A DNA stretch of 64,000 bases from an uncultured Ectothiorhodospiraceae bacterium (GTDB taxonomy: Bacteria > Pseudomonadota > Gammaproteobacteria > UBA9214). Position numbers and translations under genes: made by a program. The stretch spans positions 1-64,000 of the forward strand of contig CAMYMI010000002.1 in the NCBI GenBank assembly GCA_947259415.1, written 5' to 3'. Numbering within the stretch: position 1 is the stretch's first letter; the number at the start of each line of letters is the position of its first letter. Below are positions 7,216-18,035 of this stretch, piece by piece. The notes beneath the pieces were generated by a model that saw only the letters and a program-made list of their open reading frames with translations, made no database searches and was not told the origin of the DNA.

Positions 7216-8361
7216 CTATTCGAAATAGAGCAGGGCCTCATCGATAATCCGCTGCCAGAAGGCGCCCTCGTCAACGCCCTGCAGGGCGACCAGTTTCTGT
7301 TCGGTAATCAGTTCATCGCCCAGTTGTACCTGTACCTTGCCAAGAGCCTGTCCCTGAACGACCGGGGCAGTGATGTGGTTGTCAATGATCATGGAGGCAT
7401 CAAGCGACTCATATTGCCCCCGCGGGATGGTCGCGTAGAGCGGCCGGTCGAGTCCCAATGTGACGGAATCCGTTTTTCCCTTCCATATACGCGTGGTGGT
7501 CAGTGTGTCTCCGGCAGCGTACAGCCTGTGAGTCTCGAAAAAGCGGAATCCGTAATTGAGCAGCGCCTGGCTGGCATCGGCACGGGCATTCTCGCTCTTG
7601 GTACCGAGCACCACGGTAATCAGGCGCATATCGTCTTGCTTCGCCGAGGTTACCAGGCAATAGCCTGCCGAATCGGTGTGCCCTGTCTTGACGCCATCAA
7701 CGCTTTCGTCACGCCAGAGCAACTTGTTGCGGTTGTACTGGGTGATCTCGTTGAAGGTGAATTCCTTTTGCGAGTACCACTTGTAGTATTCCGGGAACTC
7801 CTCGATCAGCAGTCCGGCAATTCGGGCGATGTCCTGTGCCGTCATGTAGTGCTCGGGATCGGGCAGGCCGGTCGAATTGATGAAGTGGCTGCCGATCAGG
7901 CCAATTTCCTCGGCATGACGGTTCATCAGGGCGGCAAAGGTTTCCTCGCTGCCGGCGATGTATTCCGCCAGCGCCACGGTGGCGTCGTTGCCGGACTGGA
8001 TGATCATGCCCTTGAGCAGGTCCTCCACCGATACCTGCTTGCCGACCTCGATGAACATCCGTGAACCGGGTGTGCGCCAGGCCTTTTCGCTGACCGTCAC
8101 CATGTCGCTCAAGGCGATATTACCTGACAGCAGTTCCTTGAAAACGACATAGGCCGTCATCAGCTTGGTAATGCTGGCCGGTTCCACCTGCGCATCAGAC
8201 TCCTGCTCGGCGATAACCCGCTTGCTGTTGAAGTCCTGGATGACAAAGGCCTTGGCACCACTGGAAGGCGGCTTGGGAATCGGCAGGGGGGCAGCCTGGG
8301 CAGCGGCGAGCGCAAGTAAAAAGGGAATCAGGGTAATGATGCGAATAATTCGAGGCGACAT
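7216..8361 (-). CDS. dacA: D-alanyl-D-alanine carboxypeptidase (PBP5/6 type)
   Basis: The enzyme trims the last D-Ala from peptidoglycan stem peptides in the periplasm and so limits cross-linking. The 381-residue product has a signal peptide (MSPRIIRIITLIPFLLALAAAQA) and the three penicillin-binding motifs in order: SITK (in EPASITKLMTAY), SGN (IQSGNDATVAL) and KTG (DGVKTGHTDSAG). A C-terminal beta domain and an amphipathic tail (FWQRIIDEALLYFE) suit membrane anchoring as in PBP5. It follows rlpA on the same strand. Confidence 0.95.
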   Translation of the reverse strand: MSPRIIRIITLIPFLLALAAAQAAPLPIPKPPSSGAKAFVIQDFNSKRVIAEQESDAQVEPASITKLMTAYVVFKELLSGNIALSDMVTVSEKAWRTPGSRMFIEVGKQVSVEDLLKGMIIQSGNDATVALAEYIAGSEETFAALMNRHAEEIGLIGSHFINSTGLPDPEHYMTAQDIARIAGLLIEEFPEYYKWYSQKEFTFNEITQYNRNKLLWRDESVDGVKTGHTDSAGYCLVTSAKQDDMRLITVVLGTKSENARADASQALLNYGFRFFETHRLYAAGDTLTTTRIWKGKTDSVTLGLDRPLYATIPRGQYESLDASMIIDNHITAPVVQGQALGKVQVQLGDELITEQKLVALQGVDEGAFWQRIIDEALLYFE

Positions 8362-8455
8362 GACGTTCCTGTATTGATGTGGGTGAAAAAAACTCCCCGC
8401 ATTGTCCGCATGTCACGGACGATTTGCAATGGCACCCGGGGTGCGTGCTAGGGGT

Positions 8456-9337
8456 TCAGTCGAGGATGACCTGGGTATCATTGATTCCCAGAGATGTCAG
8501 GTTGTTTGCGACCTGGTCAGCTTCGTCCACGGAGGCCAGCGGGCCGACCTGGACACGATACAGGGGGTCACTGGCCATGGCCCTCGAGACGATGCGTACC
8601 GGCCCCAGATTCGATGCGGCCAGGCGGTCCTTGAGGCGTTCCGCGTTGTCCCTGATACGAAAGGCGCCGACCTGGATAAACAGGCTGATTTCCCTGGTGC
8701 TGACAGGTTGCCCCAGGCGGGCCTGTTGCACTCCCGCGTGAGGTGGATTGGCTGTCATGCTCGCCTCGATTGTCATTTCGGCAGGAGAGGCAGGGGCAGG
8801 GACGGTGGCATCAACCGCCTCGACCTCCACCAGGCCAGTGCCGTACTCCAGGATGCCGAGTTTGGCGGCTGCCACATACGACAGGTCGATAATACGGTTG
8901 TTATGGAACGGTCCACGATCATTTATCTTGACAATCACGGAGCGCCCGTTGCGCAGATTGGTAACCCTCGCATAGGTGGGGAGAGGCAGGGACTTGTGGG
9001 CCGCAGTCATCTTGTAGATGTCATAGACCTCGCCGCTGGAAGTACGCCGGCCGTGGAACTTGGTGCCATACCAGGAGGCGATACCGCGCTCCTTGTAGCC
9101 GCGGCTGCTCGGCATGGTGTAGTAGCGTTTCCCGTTGACCTTGTAGGAGCTTGGGTTGCCGTAACGGCTTGGCGGCTCGGCACGTGGCAGGGCGTCCTGG
9201 ATGTTGGAGATGTCCTGCGGCTGTGGCGGGGCCTGGTCAGCGGGTTCCAGCGGACCACGTGAACTGCAGCCGGCGCCGATGAGGGCGCTTAACAGTGCAA
9301 CCAGAAAAAACGGCGTGATTACCGGCCGGTTAATCAT
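8456..9337 (-). CDS. rlpA: RlpA septal lytic transglycosylase lipoprotein with SPOR domain
   Basis: RlpA cleaves glycan strands that lack stem peptides, mainly at the division septum. The 293-residue product starts with a lipoprotein signal ([12 protein letters not shown]). The double-psi beta-barrel core comes next ([48 protein letters not shown]), with the catalytic Glu and Asp in place. The C-terminal SPOR domain ([25 protein letters not shown]) targets denuded glycan. Its start overlaps the end of mltB by 8 bases, so the two are translationally coupled. Confidence 0.95.
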   Translation of the reverse strand: MINRPVITPFFLVALLSALIGAGCSSRGPLEPADQAPPQPQDISNIQDALPRAEPPSRYGNPSSYKVNGKRYYTMPSSRGYKERGIASWYGTKFHGRRTSSGEVYDIYKMTAAHKSLPLPTYARVTNLRNGRSVIVKINDRGPFHNNRIIDLSYVAAAKLGILEYGTGLVEVEAVDATVPAPASPAEMTIEASMTANPPHAGVQQARLGQPVSTREISLFIQVGAFRIRDNAERLKDRLAASNLGPVRIVSRAMASDPLYRVQVGPLASVDEADQVANNLTSLGINDTQVILD

Positions 9338-10379
9338 GCCTCGCCTGCAAGAACTGTTGGCGCGCCTGCCGGATCTCTTCGCTCAACTGGTAGACCGCCA
9401 TGGCATAGAGTGGGCTGCGGTTGTAGCGCGTAATGACATAGAAATTGTTCAGGGCCAGCCAGTACCCTGGACCATCCTTGTTTTCGAGCGTAACCAATGC
9501 CGCTAATACATCATCCTGTAGTGGTGCTGATGGTGTGATGCCGGCTTGCTGCAGCTGTTTCATTGCCAATTGTGGTTTCAGGCCCTTGTCCAGTACCGCG
9601 TTATAGGCGTTACCCGAAACGCTGGCAGGGATTACCACTTGTGCCCCAAGGTCCCAACCGTGCTTGTGCATATAGTTGGCTACACTGCCAATGATGTCCA
9701 TGGGGCTGTTCCAGAGGTCACGCCTTCCATCCTGGTCGAAGTCAATGGCATATTGCCGGTAGCTGCTGGGGATGAACTGGCCGTAGCCCATTGCGCCAGC
9801 ATAGGAGCCCTTGGTGGACAGCAGGTCGATACTCTCCTCTTGGGCAAGCACCAGGTAATTCTCCAGTTCGCCACGGAAGAATTTGCTGCGTGGCGGGTAG
9901 TCGAATGCCAGAGTAGAAAGCGCATCGAGCACACGGTGCGAGCCGGTATTGCCACCGTAGCGGGTTTCAACTCCGATGATGGCGACGATGATCTGGGCAT
10001 CGACGCCCAGTTCCCGTTCGGCACTCTCCAGTATCTCGGCATGCTGGTTCCAGAAGGCGACACCACCATCGACACGGCTCTGGGTCAGGAAGATCTTGCG
10101 GTATTCGTACCAGGCCAGGCGCTTTTCCGCGGGCCGGCGCATCAGTTCGAGGATGTCCTCGCGGCGCTGGGCCTGGCTGAATATCGCGGTCAGTTCGTCT
10201 TTGCTGAAACCATGGCGCGCCGCCATCTCGTCGATGAAGGCGCGGGCTTCCGGATGGGCTATATAGCCGGGGGATTCCGGGGCGGCAGCGGTCGTGGTGC
10301 AGGCCGGCATGGCGGCCAGCGATGAAAGCAGGACAACAGCGGTCTTCAGAATCCTTTGCAGCATCACTGTGCATTCCAT
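9330..10379 (-). CDS. mltB: Lytic murein transglycosylase B
   Basis: MltB cuts the beta-1,4 bond of the glycan backbone to form 1,6-anhydromuramic acid ends. The product (349 residues from ATG 10379, or 344 from ATG 10364) has a lipoprotein-like signal ending in MPACTTT. It carries the MltB/SLT family 3 core: [14 protein letters not shown] with the catalytic Glu, [37 protein letters not shown] and the [15 protein letters not shown] segment. Which ATG is used is uncertain, as neither has a strong ribosome binding site. It lies between rodA and rlpA in the elongation operon. Confidence 0.93.
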   Translation of the reverse strand: MECTVMLQRILKTAVVLLSSLAAMPACTTTAAAPESPGYIAHPEARAFIDEMAARHGFSKDELTAIFSQAQRREDILELMRRPAEKRLAWYEYRKIFLTQSRVDGGVAFWNQHAEILESAERELGVDAQIIVAIIGVETRYGGNTGSHRVLDALSTLAFDYPPRSKFFRGELENYLVLAQEESIDLLSTKGSYAGAMGYGQFIPSSYRQYAIDFDQDGRRDLWNSPMDIIGSVANYMHKHGWDLGAQVVIPASVSGNAYNAVLDKGLKPQLAMKQLQQAGITPSAPLQDDVLAALVTLENKDGPGYWLALNNFYVITRYNRSPLYAMAVYQLSEEIRQARQQFLQARHD

Positions 10380-10409
10380 GATTGGTAAATCCGGCCGTAT
10401 TCTAACACT

Positions 10410-11534
10410 TCACGTCGGCAGTAGCTTGCGGTGTGTCTGGATTGACATCAGAATCCCAAAGCCGGCCATCAGGGTGACGATCGATGTGCCACCGTAACTT
10501 ATCATGGGCAATGGCAGGCCCACGACCGGCAGCAGGCCCGTCACCATTCCGGTATTGACAATAATATAAACAAAAAAGGTCAGTGCAAGGCTGCCGGCAA
10601 GCAGGCGGGTGAAGGTGTCCTGGGCCTGAATGGCGATCAGGGTGCTGCGGATCACGATGAAAATATAGAAGGCGAACAGTAGCAGGATACCGAGGAAGCC
10701 GAATTCCTCGCCAAGCACGGCAAAGATGAAGTCGGTCGAGCGTTCCGGCAGGAAATCCAGCTGTGACTGGGTGCCGTTCAGCCAGCCCTTGCCGAACAGT
10801 CCGCCCGAGCCGATGGCGATCTTGGACTGGATAATATGGTAGCCGGCGCCGAGGGGGTCTCTTTCCGGGTTCATGAAGGTGATCACCCGTACCCGCTGGT
10901 AATCGTGCATGAAATGCCACAGCAGCGGGGCAGCCGCGGCAGCAATCACCGTCAGAAAGCCGAGCAGGCCCCATTGCAGGCCTGCCAGGAACAGGACAAA
11001 GAAACCCGAGCTCGCGATCAGCATGGAGGTGCCCAAATCCGGCTGCTTGGCGATCATCAATACGGGGACGACAATGATTACACCCCCGGCAAGCAAGTGG
11101 TAACGGTTGGGGGGGAGGCGTACATCGGCAAGATACCATGCCACCATCATGGGCACGGCGAGTTTCATCATTTCCGATGGCTGGAAACGGATGATATACA
11201 GGTCCAGCCAGCGTTGCGCACCGCCGCTGACCTCACCCATGACCAGTACCGCGAACAGCAACAGGATGCCGGTCACAAATACCCAGGGGGTCGAGCGCAG
11301 TAACACCTGCGGGGTGATCTGGGCAACGGCGAACATGCCGGCAAAGGCGATCCCCAGGCGGGTCAGCTGACGCCAGACCAGGTCGGTATCCTCGCCGCTG
11401 GCGCTGTACAGGACCATCAGCCCTAGGATCGAGACGCCGACGAGCGCGAACAGCAGCGGCGCATCGATGTGCAGACTATACTGCCAGCCGCGCCGGCTGG
11501 CATCATGGTGGCTGGCCGGGAGCCTGGGTCTCAT
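10410..11534 (-). CDS. rodA: RodA peptidoglycan glycosyltransferase (SEDS family)
   Basis: RodA polymerises lipid II into glycan strands in the elongasome and works with PBP2. The 374-residue product has about ten membrane helices and the SEDS signatures IKFQPSEMMKLA-like segment (IIRFQPSEMMKLAVPM), KQPDLGTSM and the C-terminal GLPLPMISYGGTS. The start codon overlaps the mrdA stop by 4 bases (ATGA), which ties its translation to PBP2. Confidence 0.96.
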   Translation of the reverse strand: MRPRLPASHHDASRRGWQYSLHIDAPLLFALVGVSILGLMVLYSASGEDTDLVWRQLTRLGIAFAGMFAVAQITPQVLLRSTPWVFVTGILLLFAVLVMGEVSGGAQRWLDLYIIRFQPSEMMKLAVPMMVAWYLADVRLPPNRYHLLAGGVIIVVPVLMIAKQPDLGTSMLIASSGFFVLFLAGLQWGLLGFLTVIAAAAAPLLWHFMHDYQRVRVITFMNPERDPLGAGYHIIQSKIAIGSGGLFGKGWLNGTQSQLDFLPERSTDFIFAVLGEEFGFLGILLLFAFYIFIVIRSTLIAIQAQDTFTRLLAGSLALTFFVYIIVNTGMVTGLLPVVGLPLPMISYGGTSIVTLMAGFGILMSIQTHRKLLPT

Positions 11535-13381
11535 GAGGCCTTGTCCAGCAGATAACTGTCCAAGATGCTACGCGCAATGGGTGCCGCGATGGCGCCCCCG
11601 CTGCCGCCGTGCTCGACGATAATGGCCACCACGATCTGTGGATCATCGACCGGTGCGAAAGCAATGAACAGGGCGTGGTCGCGCAGTTTTTCCGCGATTG
11701 CCTCGGCGTCGTATTCCTCCTCCTCCTTCAGGCCGAACACCTGGGCGGTGCCGGTCTTGCCGGCAATGCGGTAGGGGCTGTCGCTGCCGATATGGCGTGC
11801 TGTGCCGCGTACGCCGTGGACGACATGAACCATGGAGGCGATGATTCTGTCCCAGTGTGCCGGATCATTTATGGCGATGACCTTGTCTTTCTGGCGCGAT
11901 ACTGTTTGCAGTACCGAACTGCCGGCTTGCCCTGCGGTATGGATGATATTCGGTTTTACCCGCTGCCCCTGGTTGGCCAACGTTGCCGTCGCGACTGCAA
12001 GTTGCAGGGGCGTGGTCAGGAAAAAGCCCTGGCCGATGCCGGTGATGACGGTTTCTCCAGGGAACCAGGGTTCCCCATGGCGTGCGCGTTTCCAGCCCGG
12101 AGAAGGCAACAGGCCAGGCAGCTCGCCCTGGATGTCGATGCCGGTGCGCTTGCCAAAGCCGAAGTGCTGCAGGTAGTCATGAATACGGTCTATGCCCATG
12201 GATAATGCCAGGTCATAGAAATAAACATCGCAGGACTGGGTGATGGCATCATCGAGTTTGACTGTCCCGTGTCCGGTACGCTTCCAGTCGCGGTATTTCC
12301 TGGTGCTGCCGGGCAGGGTATAGAAGCCGGGGCAGTAGGTGCTGGATTTGTGGCCGGTTATGCCCTGTTCCAGCCCGGCCAGGCCGATAAAGGGTTTGAC
12401 TATTGAACCTGGGGGGTATTGTCCCCGCAGGGCGCGGTTGAACAGGGGTTCCTTGTCGTTTTCCCTGAGCGCGGTGTAGTCGGTGTACTCGATGCCATTC
12501 ACGAAAGGATTGGGGTCATAGGCCGGCAGGCTGACCATGGCGAGGATGTCGCCGGTCTTCGGGTCCAGTGCAATGGCTGAACCCGCGTAGTCACCAAATG
12601 CCTTTTCCGAGGCAGCTTGCAGGCGCGAATCCAGTGTCAGATAGAGATTATTGCCGGGGACCGGCGGAACACGCTTGAGCACGCGCAGTACCCGGCCCTG
12701 GGCGGTCGTCTCGACATGCTCCAGGCCTACCGTGCCATGCAGCACCGACTCGTAGCTCTTTTCGACGCCGGTCTTGCCAACATGAGTGGTGCCGCTGTAA
12801 TTCGAGCTGTCCAGGGTCTTCAGGGCCTGCTCGTCGATGCGTCCCACATAACCCAGGGCGTGTACACCCAGGCTACCGAGTGGGTAGTGCCGGGCGAGAC
12901 CGGCCTGGATGTCGACGCCCGGCATGCGGTGCCGGTTGACGGAAAAGCGTGCTACCTCCTTGTCACTGAGGTGAAAACGCAACGGTACGGCTTCGAAACG
13001 CGGCTTGCGCTTTAACAGCTTTTCAAAGCGGCTGCGGTCGGTTTCGCGGATGTGCACGATCTCCTCGAGTGCCTGCAGCGTTGAGGGCATGTCATCAACC
13101 TGTTCCGCGGTTATCTCCAGCCGGTAGGAGGGCAGGTTATCGGCGAGGATGATGCCGTTACGGTCATAGATCAGACCGCGAGTGGGTACGATGGCCCGCA
13201 GTTTTACCCGGTTATCCTCTGACAGGGTAGTGAAATGTTCATGTGCAATGACCTGCAGGTACACGAGCCGGCTGAAGAGAACAAGCAAAAGCAGGCCGCT
13301 GAACACGAGCAGGACGATCGTCCTGCTGGAAAACAAACGGTACTCGTCAAAGTGGTCTTTCAGTGTGAGCTGGCGGAGCAT
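11531..13381 (-). CDS. mrdA: Penicillin-binding protein 2 (elongation transpeptidase)
   Basis: PBP2 cross-links new peptidoglycan along the side wall. The 616-residue product has a single N-terminal membrane anchor (IVLLVFSGLLLLVLFSRLVYL) and the non-catalytic PBP dimerisation region (RGLIYDRNGIILADN). The transpeptidase motifs are SIVK (PPGSIVKPFIGL), SCD (TQSCDVYFY) and KTG (RIAGKTGTAQVF). It sits between mreD and rodA on the same strand, the standard arrangement. Confidence 0.97.
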   Translation of the reverse strand: MLRQLTLKDHFDEYRLFSSRTIVLLVFSGLLLLVLFSRLVYLQVIAHEHFTTLSEDNRVKLRAIVPTRGLIYDRNGIILADNLPSYRLEITAEQVDDMPSTLQALEEIVHIRETDRSRFEKLLKRKPRFEAVPLRFHLSDKEVARFSVNRHRMPGVDIQAGLARHYPLGSLGVHALGYVGRIDEQALKTLDSSNYSGTTHVGKTGVEKSYESVLHGTVGLEHVETTAQGRVLRVLKRVPPVPGNNLYLTLDSRLQAASEKAFGDYAGSAIALDPKTGDILAMVSLPAYDPNPFVNGIEYTDYTALRENDKEPLFNRALRGQYPPGSIVKPFIGLAGLEQGITGHKSSTYCPGFYTLPGSTRKYRDWKRTGHGTVKLDDAITQSCDVYFYDLALSMGIDRIHDYLQHFGFGKRTGIDIQGELPGLLPSPGWKRARHGEPWFPGETVITGIGQGFFLTTPLQLAVATATLANQGQRVKPNIIHTAGQAGSSVLQTVSRQKDKVIAINDPAHWDRIIASMVHVVHGVRGTARHIGSDSPYRIAGKTGTAQVFGLKEEEEYDAEAIAEKLRDHALFIAFAPVDDPQIVVAIIVEHGGSGGAIAAPIARSILDSYLLDKAS

Positions 13382-13417
13382 GAAGGCAGGTATTAACGTA
13401 TGGGAGGGGGCGTTCCG

Positions 13418-13906
13418 CTAGCTTACCCTGAAGCCGCGCCGCAGCGAGCGCAGTGTGGTATAGATCAAGGGCCAGATGAACATCCCCAGCAGGGAGGGGA
13501 CATAGTAGAACAACGTGGCCCCTGGCCTGCCCATAAACCGGCTGACCCACAGTGACAGCATCTGGTGCAGGATCAGCAGCACCAGCACGGTCAGTGCCTG
13601 CTGCCATACCGGAAACAGCCGGACGCGCAGATGTAATTTCAGTGTCAGATAGGCGACGATGGCCAGTGCCATCGCGTGCTGGCCCAGCAGGCTGCCGGTC
13701 AGCAGGTCGACCAGCAGGCCCATGAACCAACCGATGCCGACACCAACTCGATCCGGCAAGGCCAGGCACCAGTAGATCAGGACCAGGCCGACCCAGTCCG
13801 GGCGCAGGGTACGCGCCCAGTCGGGCAGGGGGACGATGGTCAGCAGCAGCGCAATAACAAACGTTAAGGCAATAACCCCGCCGCCATGGTGCCTGCCGAG
13901 GATCAC
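13418..13906 (-). CDS. mreD: Rod shape-determining membrane protein MreD
   Basis: The 162-residue, very hydrophobic product has about five membrane helices and the MreD-type segment RPDWVGLVLIYWCLALPDRVGVGIGW (split here as RPDWVGL and WCLALPDRVG). MreD links MreB and MreC to the elongation synthases. Its ATG overlaps the mreC stop by 4 bases. mrdA starts 37 bases after its end. Confidence 0.93.
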   Translation of the reverse strand: MILGRHHGGGVIALTFVIALLLTIVPLPDWARTLRPDWVGLVLIYWCLALPDRVGVGIGWFMGLLVDLLTGSLLGQHAMALAIVAYLTLKLHLRVRLFPVWQQALTVLVLLILHQMLSLWVSRFMGRPGATLFYYVPSLLGMFIWPLIYTTLRSLRRGFRVS

Positions 13907-14832
13907 GGGTTTTCCTCTGTCACCGCGGGCACTGGCCCGGCGTCGCCCTGAATGTCTTCCACGGGCAGTTGTGTTTCGGCCTGCACAGTGCCGTTGGTCT
14001 CCAGGGTGCTGGTATCATCCGGCCAGACCAGCAGTATTTCCCGGCTCCGGTTCAGCTTTGCGCTCGGGGTGGCGACCACGGCCGCAAAGGAGCGTCCAGG
14101 GTCATGCTGCACGAACTGAACAATGGCTACCGGATAGCCTGGCGGAAAACGCCCCCCCAGCCCGGAGGTGACCAGCAGGTCGCCGGGCTGGATGTCCGCG
14201 TTGTTGGGGATGTACGGCAATTCCAGCCGGTTGATGGTGCCACTGCCGAGGGCGATGGTGCGGATGCCGTTGCGGTTGACCTGTACCGGCAGGGCATGAG
14301 AGGTATCGGTGATCAGGACCGCAGTCGAGGTGTAGGGGCCGACGTGAACGACCTGCCCCATGACACCGTCCGCGTCAAGGATCGGCTGGCCCGGATATAT
14401 CTTGTCGAGTTCCCCTTTGTTGATAAGGACCTGGTGGTTGTAGGGGTCGAGGTCGACCGACATCAGTTCCGCGACCAGCACCCGCTCACCGATCTTGAAC
14501 GACGAGTCCAGCAGTTCGCGCAGGCGGATGTTTTCGGTCTCCAGCGCCTGCATCTTCTGGCCCCGGGCCTTGAGCATCAGTAGCTGGGTACGCAGGCTGA
14601 CGTTCTCCTCCTGCAACTGGCGGCGGGTTGCGAGGGACTCGCGGAACCATTCCGATACGGTCCTCGGCATCTCAATCGCCAGCTGCAAGGGGTAGACCAG
14701 GACTGACAGGCCTGCGCGCAGGGAATCAACGTGGTTCTGGCGGTGGTCCATCATCATCAGGGCTATGGATAACGCCACGAGCAGCACCACTCGTGTCGTG
14801 ATCGATGGGCCCTGTGTGAAGATGAGCTTGAT
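13903..14832 (-). CDS. mreC: Rod shape-determining protein MreC (start codon unusual)
   Basis: MreC is a periplasmic scaffold of the elongasome. The product has a single N-terminal membrane helix (TTRVVLLVALSIALMMMD), a coiled coil (RRQLQEENVSLRTQLLMLKARGQK) and the MreC beta domain (ELMSVDLDPYNHQVLINKG, DGVMGQVVHVG, LVTSGLGGRFPPGYPV). The conserved N terminus begins at IKLIFTQGPS. No ATG, GTG or TTG lies in frame near it; the nearest in-frame ATG (14982) is inside mreB and lacks a ribosome binding site. ATC at 14832-14830 is 7 bases after AGGGG, so I take an ATC start (309 residues). A sequencing error or a longer form from 14982 are the alternatives. Confidence 0.85.
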   Translation of the reverse strand: MKLIFTQGPSITTRVVLLVALSIALMMMDHRQNHVDSLRAGLSVLVYPLQLAIEMPRTVSEWFRESLATRRQLQEENVSLRTQLLMLKARGQKMQALETENIRLRELLDSSFKIGERVLVAELMSVDLDPYNHQVLINKGELDKIYPGQPILDADGVMGQVVHVGPYTSTAVLITDTSHALPVQVNRNGIRTIALGSGTINRLELPYIPNNADIQPGDLLVTSGLGGRFPPGYPVAIVQFVQHDPGRSFAAVVATPSAKLNRSREILLVWPDDTSTLETNGTVQAETQLPVEDIQGDAGPVPAVTEENP

Positions 14833-14947
14833 GAACGCACCCCTGTGTAAATGCTGGTGTAATCCTGCCGGGAAAACCGCTTGCCGCGAAAAACTGAGGA
14901 CTATTCTAGCGTATTCGGGCGTAAGGCTGCCGCCACCGCCCGGGGTT

Positions 14948-15997
<1,050 letters not shown>

Positions 15998-16166
15998 TTA
16001 TTCCTTGTCCATAGAGATCGGTCGTCATTGCAGGGTGGTAATCTATCAACGGGGGGCGCTTTGGGCAAGGAATTACCCGCGTATTGATTCCATCATGCAT
16101 TGGGTGGGTGTGTATGCTACCTTTGCGCCCCTGTTGAAAGTCAGTCAGTCTGTGACCGGAGTCTCC

Positions 16167-16454
16167 ATGGCACTTGAAGCACAGGAAGTCGAAAGGATCG
16201 CGCACCTGGCCCGCTTGGGCATCGACCCGGACGATATTCCCGACTACGCCCGCAATCTGTCGGATATCCTTGCATTTGTTGAGCTGCTCAACAGCGTCGA
16301 TACCTGCGGGGTGGAACCGCTGGCGCATCCACTGGAGGCTGTCCAGCGCCTGCGTCCGGACGTCGTGACCGAGGCCGACGAGCGTGAGAATTTCCAGAGC
16401 AACGCACCCCTGACCGAGGCCGGACTGTACCTGGTGCCCAAGGTTATCGAGTGA
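16167..16454 (+). CDS. gatC: Asp/Glu-tRNA(Asn/Gln) amidotransferase subunit C
   Basis: GatC is the small belt-like subunit that joins GatA and GatB. The 95-residue product starts [19 protein letters not shown] and carries the typical [17 protein letters not shown] and PNAP-like [22 protein letters not shown] regions. The start at ATG 16167 follows GGAG by 5 bases; a longer open frame upstream has no support. gatA follows 66 bases downstream. Confidence 0.95.
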   Translation: MALEAQEVERIAHLARLGIDPDDIPDYARNLSDILAFVELLNSVDTCGVEPLAHPLEAVQRLRPDVVTEADERENFQSNAPLTEAGLYLVPKVIE

Positions 16455-16520
16455 CCGGGGAACGCGCTGCGGAGTACTGTCATTTAATACTGGATGGATG
16501 ATTCAGTCCGGACCTGATTT

Positions 16521-17975
16521 ATGCACCACAAGACCCTTGTTGAACTAAGCGCTGGACTCAGGCAAGGAGAATATTCCAGCGAAGAACTGACTCGTACCTG
16601 CCTCGATCGGGTGGCCTTGCTGGACAAGCAGCTCAACAGCTTTATCACGGTCACCGAAGAGTTGGCGTTGCAGGCGGCCAGGGAGGCCGATGCCCGAATC
16701 CGCTCCGGTGAGGCTGGCCCCCTGACCGGGATACCCTATGCGCACAAGGACATCTTCTGCACCCGTGGCGTGAAGACCAGCTGCGGTTCGCGCATGCTGG
16801 ACAACTTTATTGCGCCCTACGACGCCACGGTGACGCAGCGGTTGAACGACGCCGGCGCGGTAATGATCGGCAAGACCAACATGGATGAGTTCGCCATGGG
16901 GTCTTCGAATGAAACCAGTTTCTATGGATTGGTGACCAATCCCTGGGATAGCGAGACCGTTCCTGGTGGTTCCTCAGGCGGCTCGGCCGCGGCGGTTGCC
17001 GCGCGCCTGGTGCCGGTCAGTACAGGTACCGATACAGGTGGTTCCATTCGCCAGCCCGCTGCCCTGTGCGGGATCACCGGCCTCAAGCCGACCTACGGGC
17101 GGGTCTCCCGCTACGGCATGATCGCGTTTGCATCCAGTCTGGACCAGGCGGGACCGTTTGCGCGTACGGCCGAGGATGTGGCGCTAATGCTCGGGGCCAT
17201 GGCCGGGTTTGACCCGCGTGATTCGACCAGCGTGGAGCGTCCGCCCGATGATTACACGGGTGGACTCAACAAATCCATCAAGGGTCTGAAGATAGGGCTA
17301 CCTGAACAGTACTTTGGCGAAGGCCTGGACAGCGGCGTTACCGCTGCCGTCGAGGCGGCCCTGGACGAGTACCGCAAGCTGGGCGCGGTCATCACGGAAA
17401 TCTCGCTGCCGAATTCGCAGCTTGCCGTACCGGCCTACTATGTCGTGGCGCCGGCGGAATGTTCCTCCAACCTGTCACGCTTCGACGGTGTGCGCTTCGG
17501 TTACCGTGCCGAAGTCCCCGCTGACCTGGAGGACCTGTACAAGCGTTCGCGCGGTGAGGGCTTCGGTGCAGAGGTCAAGCGCCGCATCATGATCGGGACC
17601 TATGCCCTGTCGGCCGGTTACTACGATGCCTACTACCTGAAGGCGCAACAGGTGCGGCGCCTGATCCGCGAGGACTTCATGCGCGCATTCGAGCAGGTGG
17701 ACGTCATTATGGGCCCGACGTCCCCCTCGGCGGCCTTCCGGGTCGGCGAAAAATCGGATGATCCGGTGACCATGTACCTGTCCGATATATACACCATTGC
17801 CGTGAACCTCGCCGGGCTGCCGGGTATGTCGATACCGGCCGGTTTCACTGCGGACATGCCCGTGGGACTGCAACTCATCGGTAACTACTTCGAGGAGGCG
17901 CACCTGTTGAATGCCGCGCACCGCTACCAGCAGGTGACTGACTGGCACAACCGTGTCCCGCAGGGATACGAATAG
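16521..17975 (+). CDS. gatA: Glu/Asp-tRNA amidotransferase subunit A
   Basis: GatA frees ammonia from glutamine so that GatB can convert mischarged Glu-tRNA(Gln) or Asp-tRNA(Asn) to the correct form. The 484-residue product has the amidase-signature catalytic triad: Lys in PYAHKDIF, Ser in [13 protein letters not shown] and the nucleophile Ser in [13 protein letters not shown]. Length is normal. It forms a unit with gatC and gatB; a REP-like palindrome follows its stop codon. Confidence 0.97.
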   Translation: MHHKTLVELSAGLRQGEYSSEELTRTCLDRVALLDKQLNSFITVTEELALQAAREADARIRSGEAGPLTGIPYAHKDIFCTRGVKTSCGSRMLDNFIAPYDATVTQRLNDAGAVMIGKTNMDEFAMGSSNETSFYGLVTNPWDSETVPGGSSGGSAAAVAARLVPVSTGTDTGGSIRQPAALCGITGLKPTYGRVSRYGMIAFASSLDQAGPFARTAEDVALMLGAMAGFDPRDSTSVERPPDDYTGGLNKSIKGLKIGLPEQYFGEGLDSGVTAAVEAALDEYRKLGAVITEISLPNSQLAVPAYYVVAPAECSSNLSRFDGVRFGYRAEVPADLEDLYKRSRGEGFGAEVKRRIMIGTYALSAGYYDAYYLKAQQVRRLIREDFMRAFEQVDVIMGPTSPSAAFRVGEKSDDPVTMYLSDIYTIAVNLAGLPGMSIPAGFTADMPVGLQLIGNYFEEAHLLNAAHRYQQVTDWHNRVPQGYE

Positions 17976-18008
17976 TGTAGGCCGGATTAGCGCAGCGTAA
18001 TCCGACCT
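17976..18008. repeat. REP-like palindrome between gatA and gatB
   Basis: GCCGGATTAGCGCAGCGTAAT followed by CCGAC forms a stem (CGGATTA with TAATCCG) directly after the gatA stop codon. Palindromes of this kind are common as scattered intergenic repeats in proteobacteria. A weaker look-alike follows the ychF stop (around 32773-32805). Confidence 0.5.
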
Positions 18009-18035
18009 GCGAGACTCGCAATAAACGTTAACATT

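Noticed and set aside
8402-9262. 286-codon frame antisense to rlpA
   Set aside because: Shadow of rlpA, which has complete DPBB and SPOR domains.
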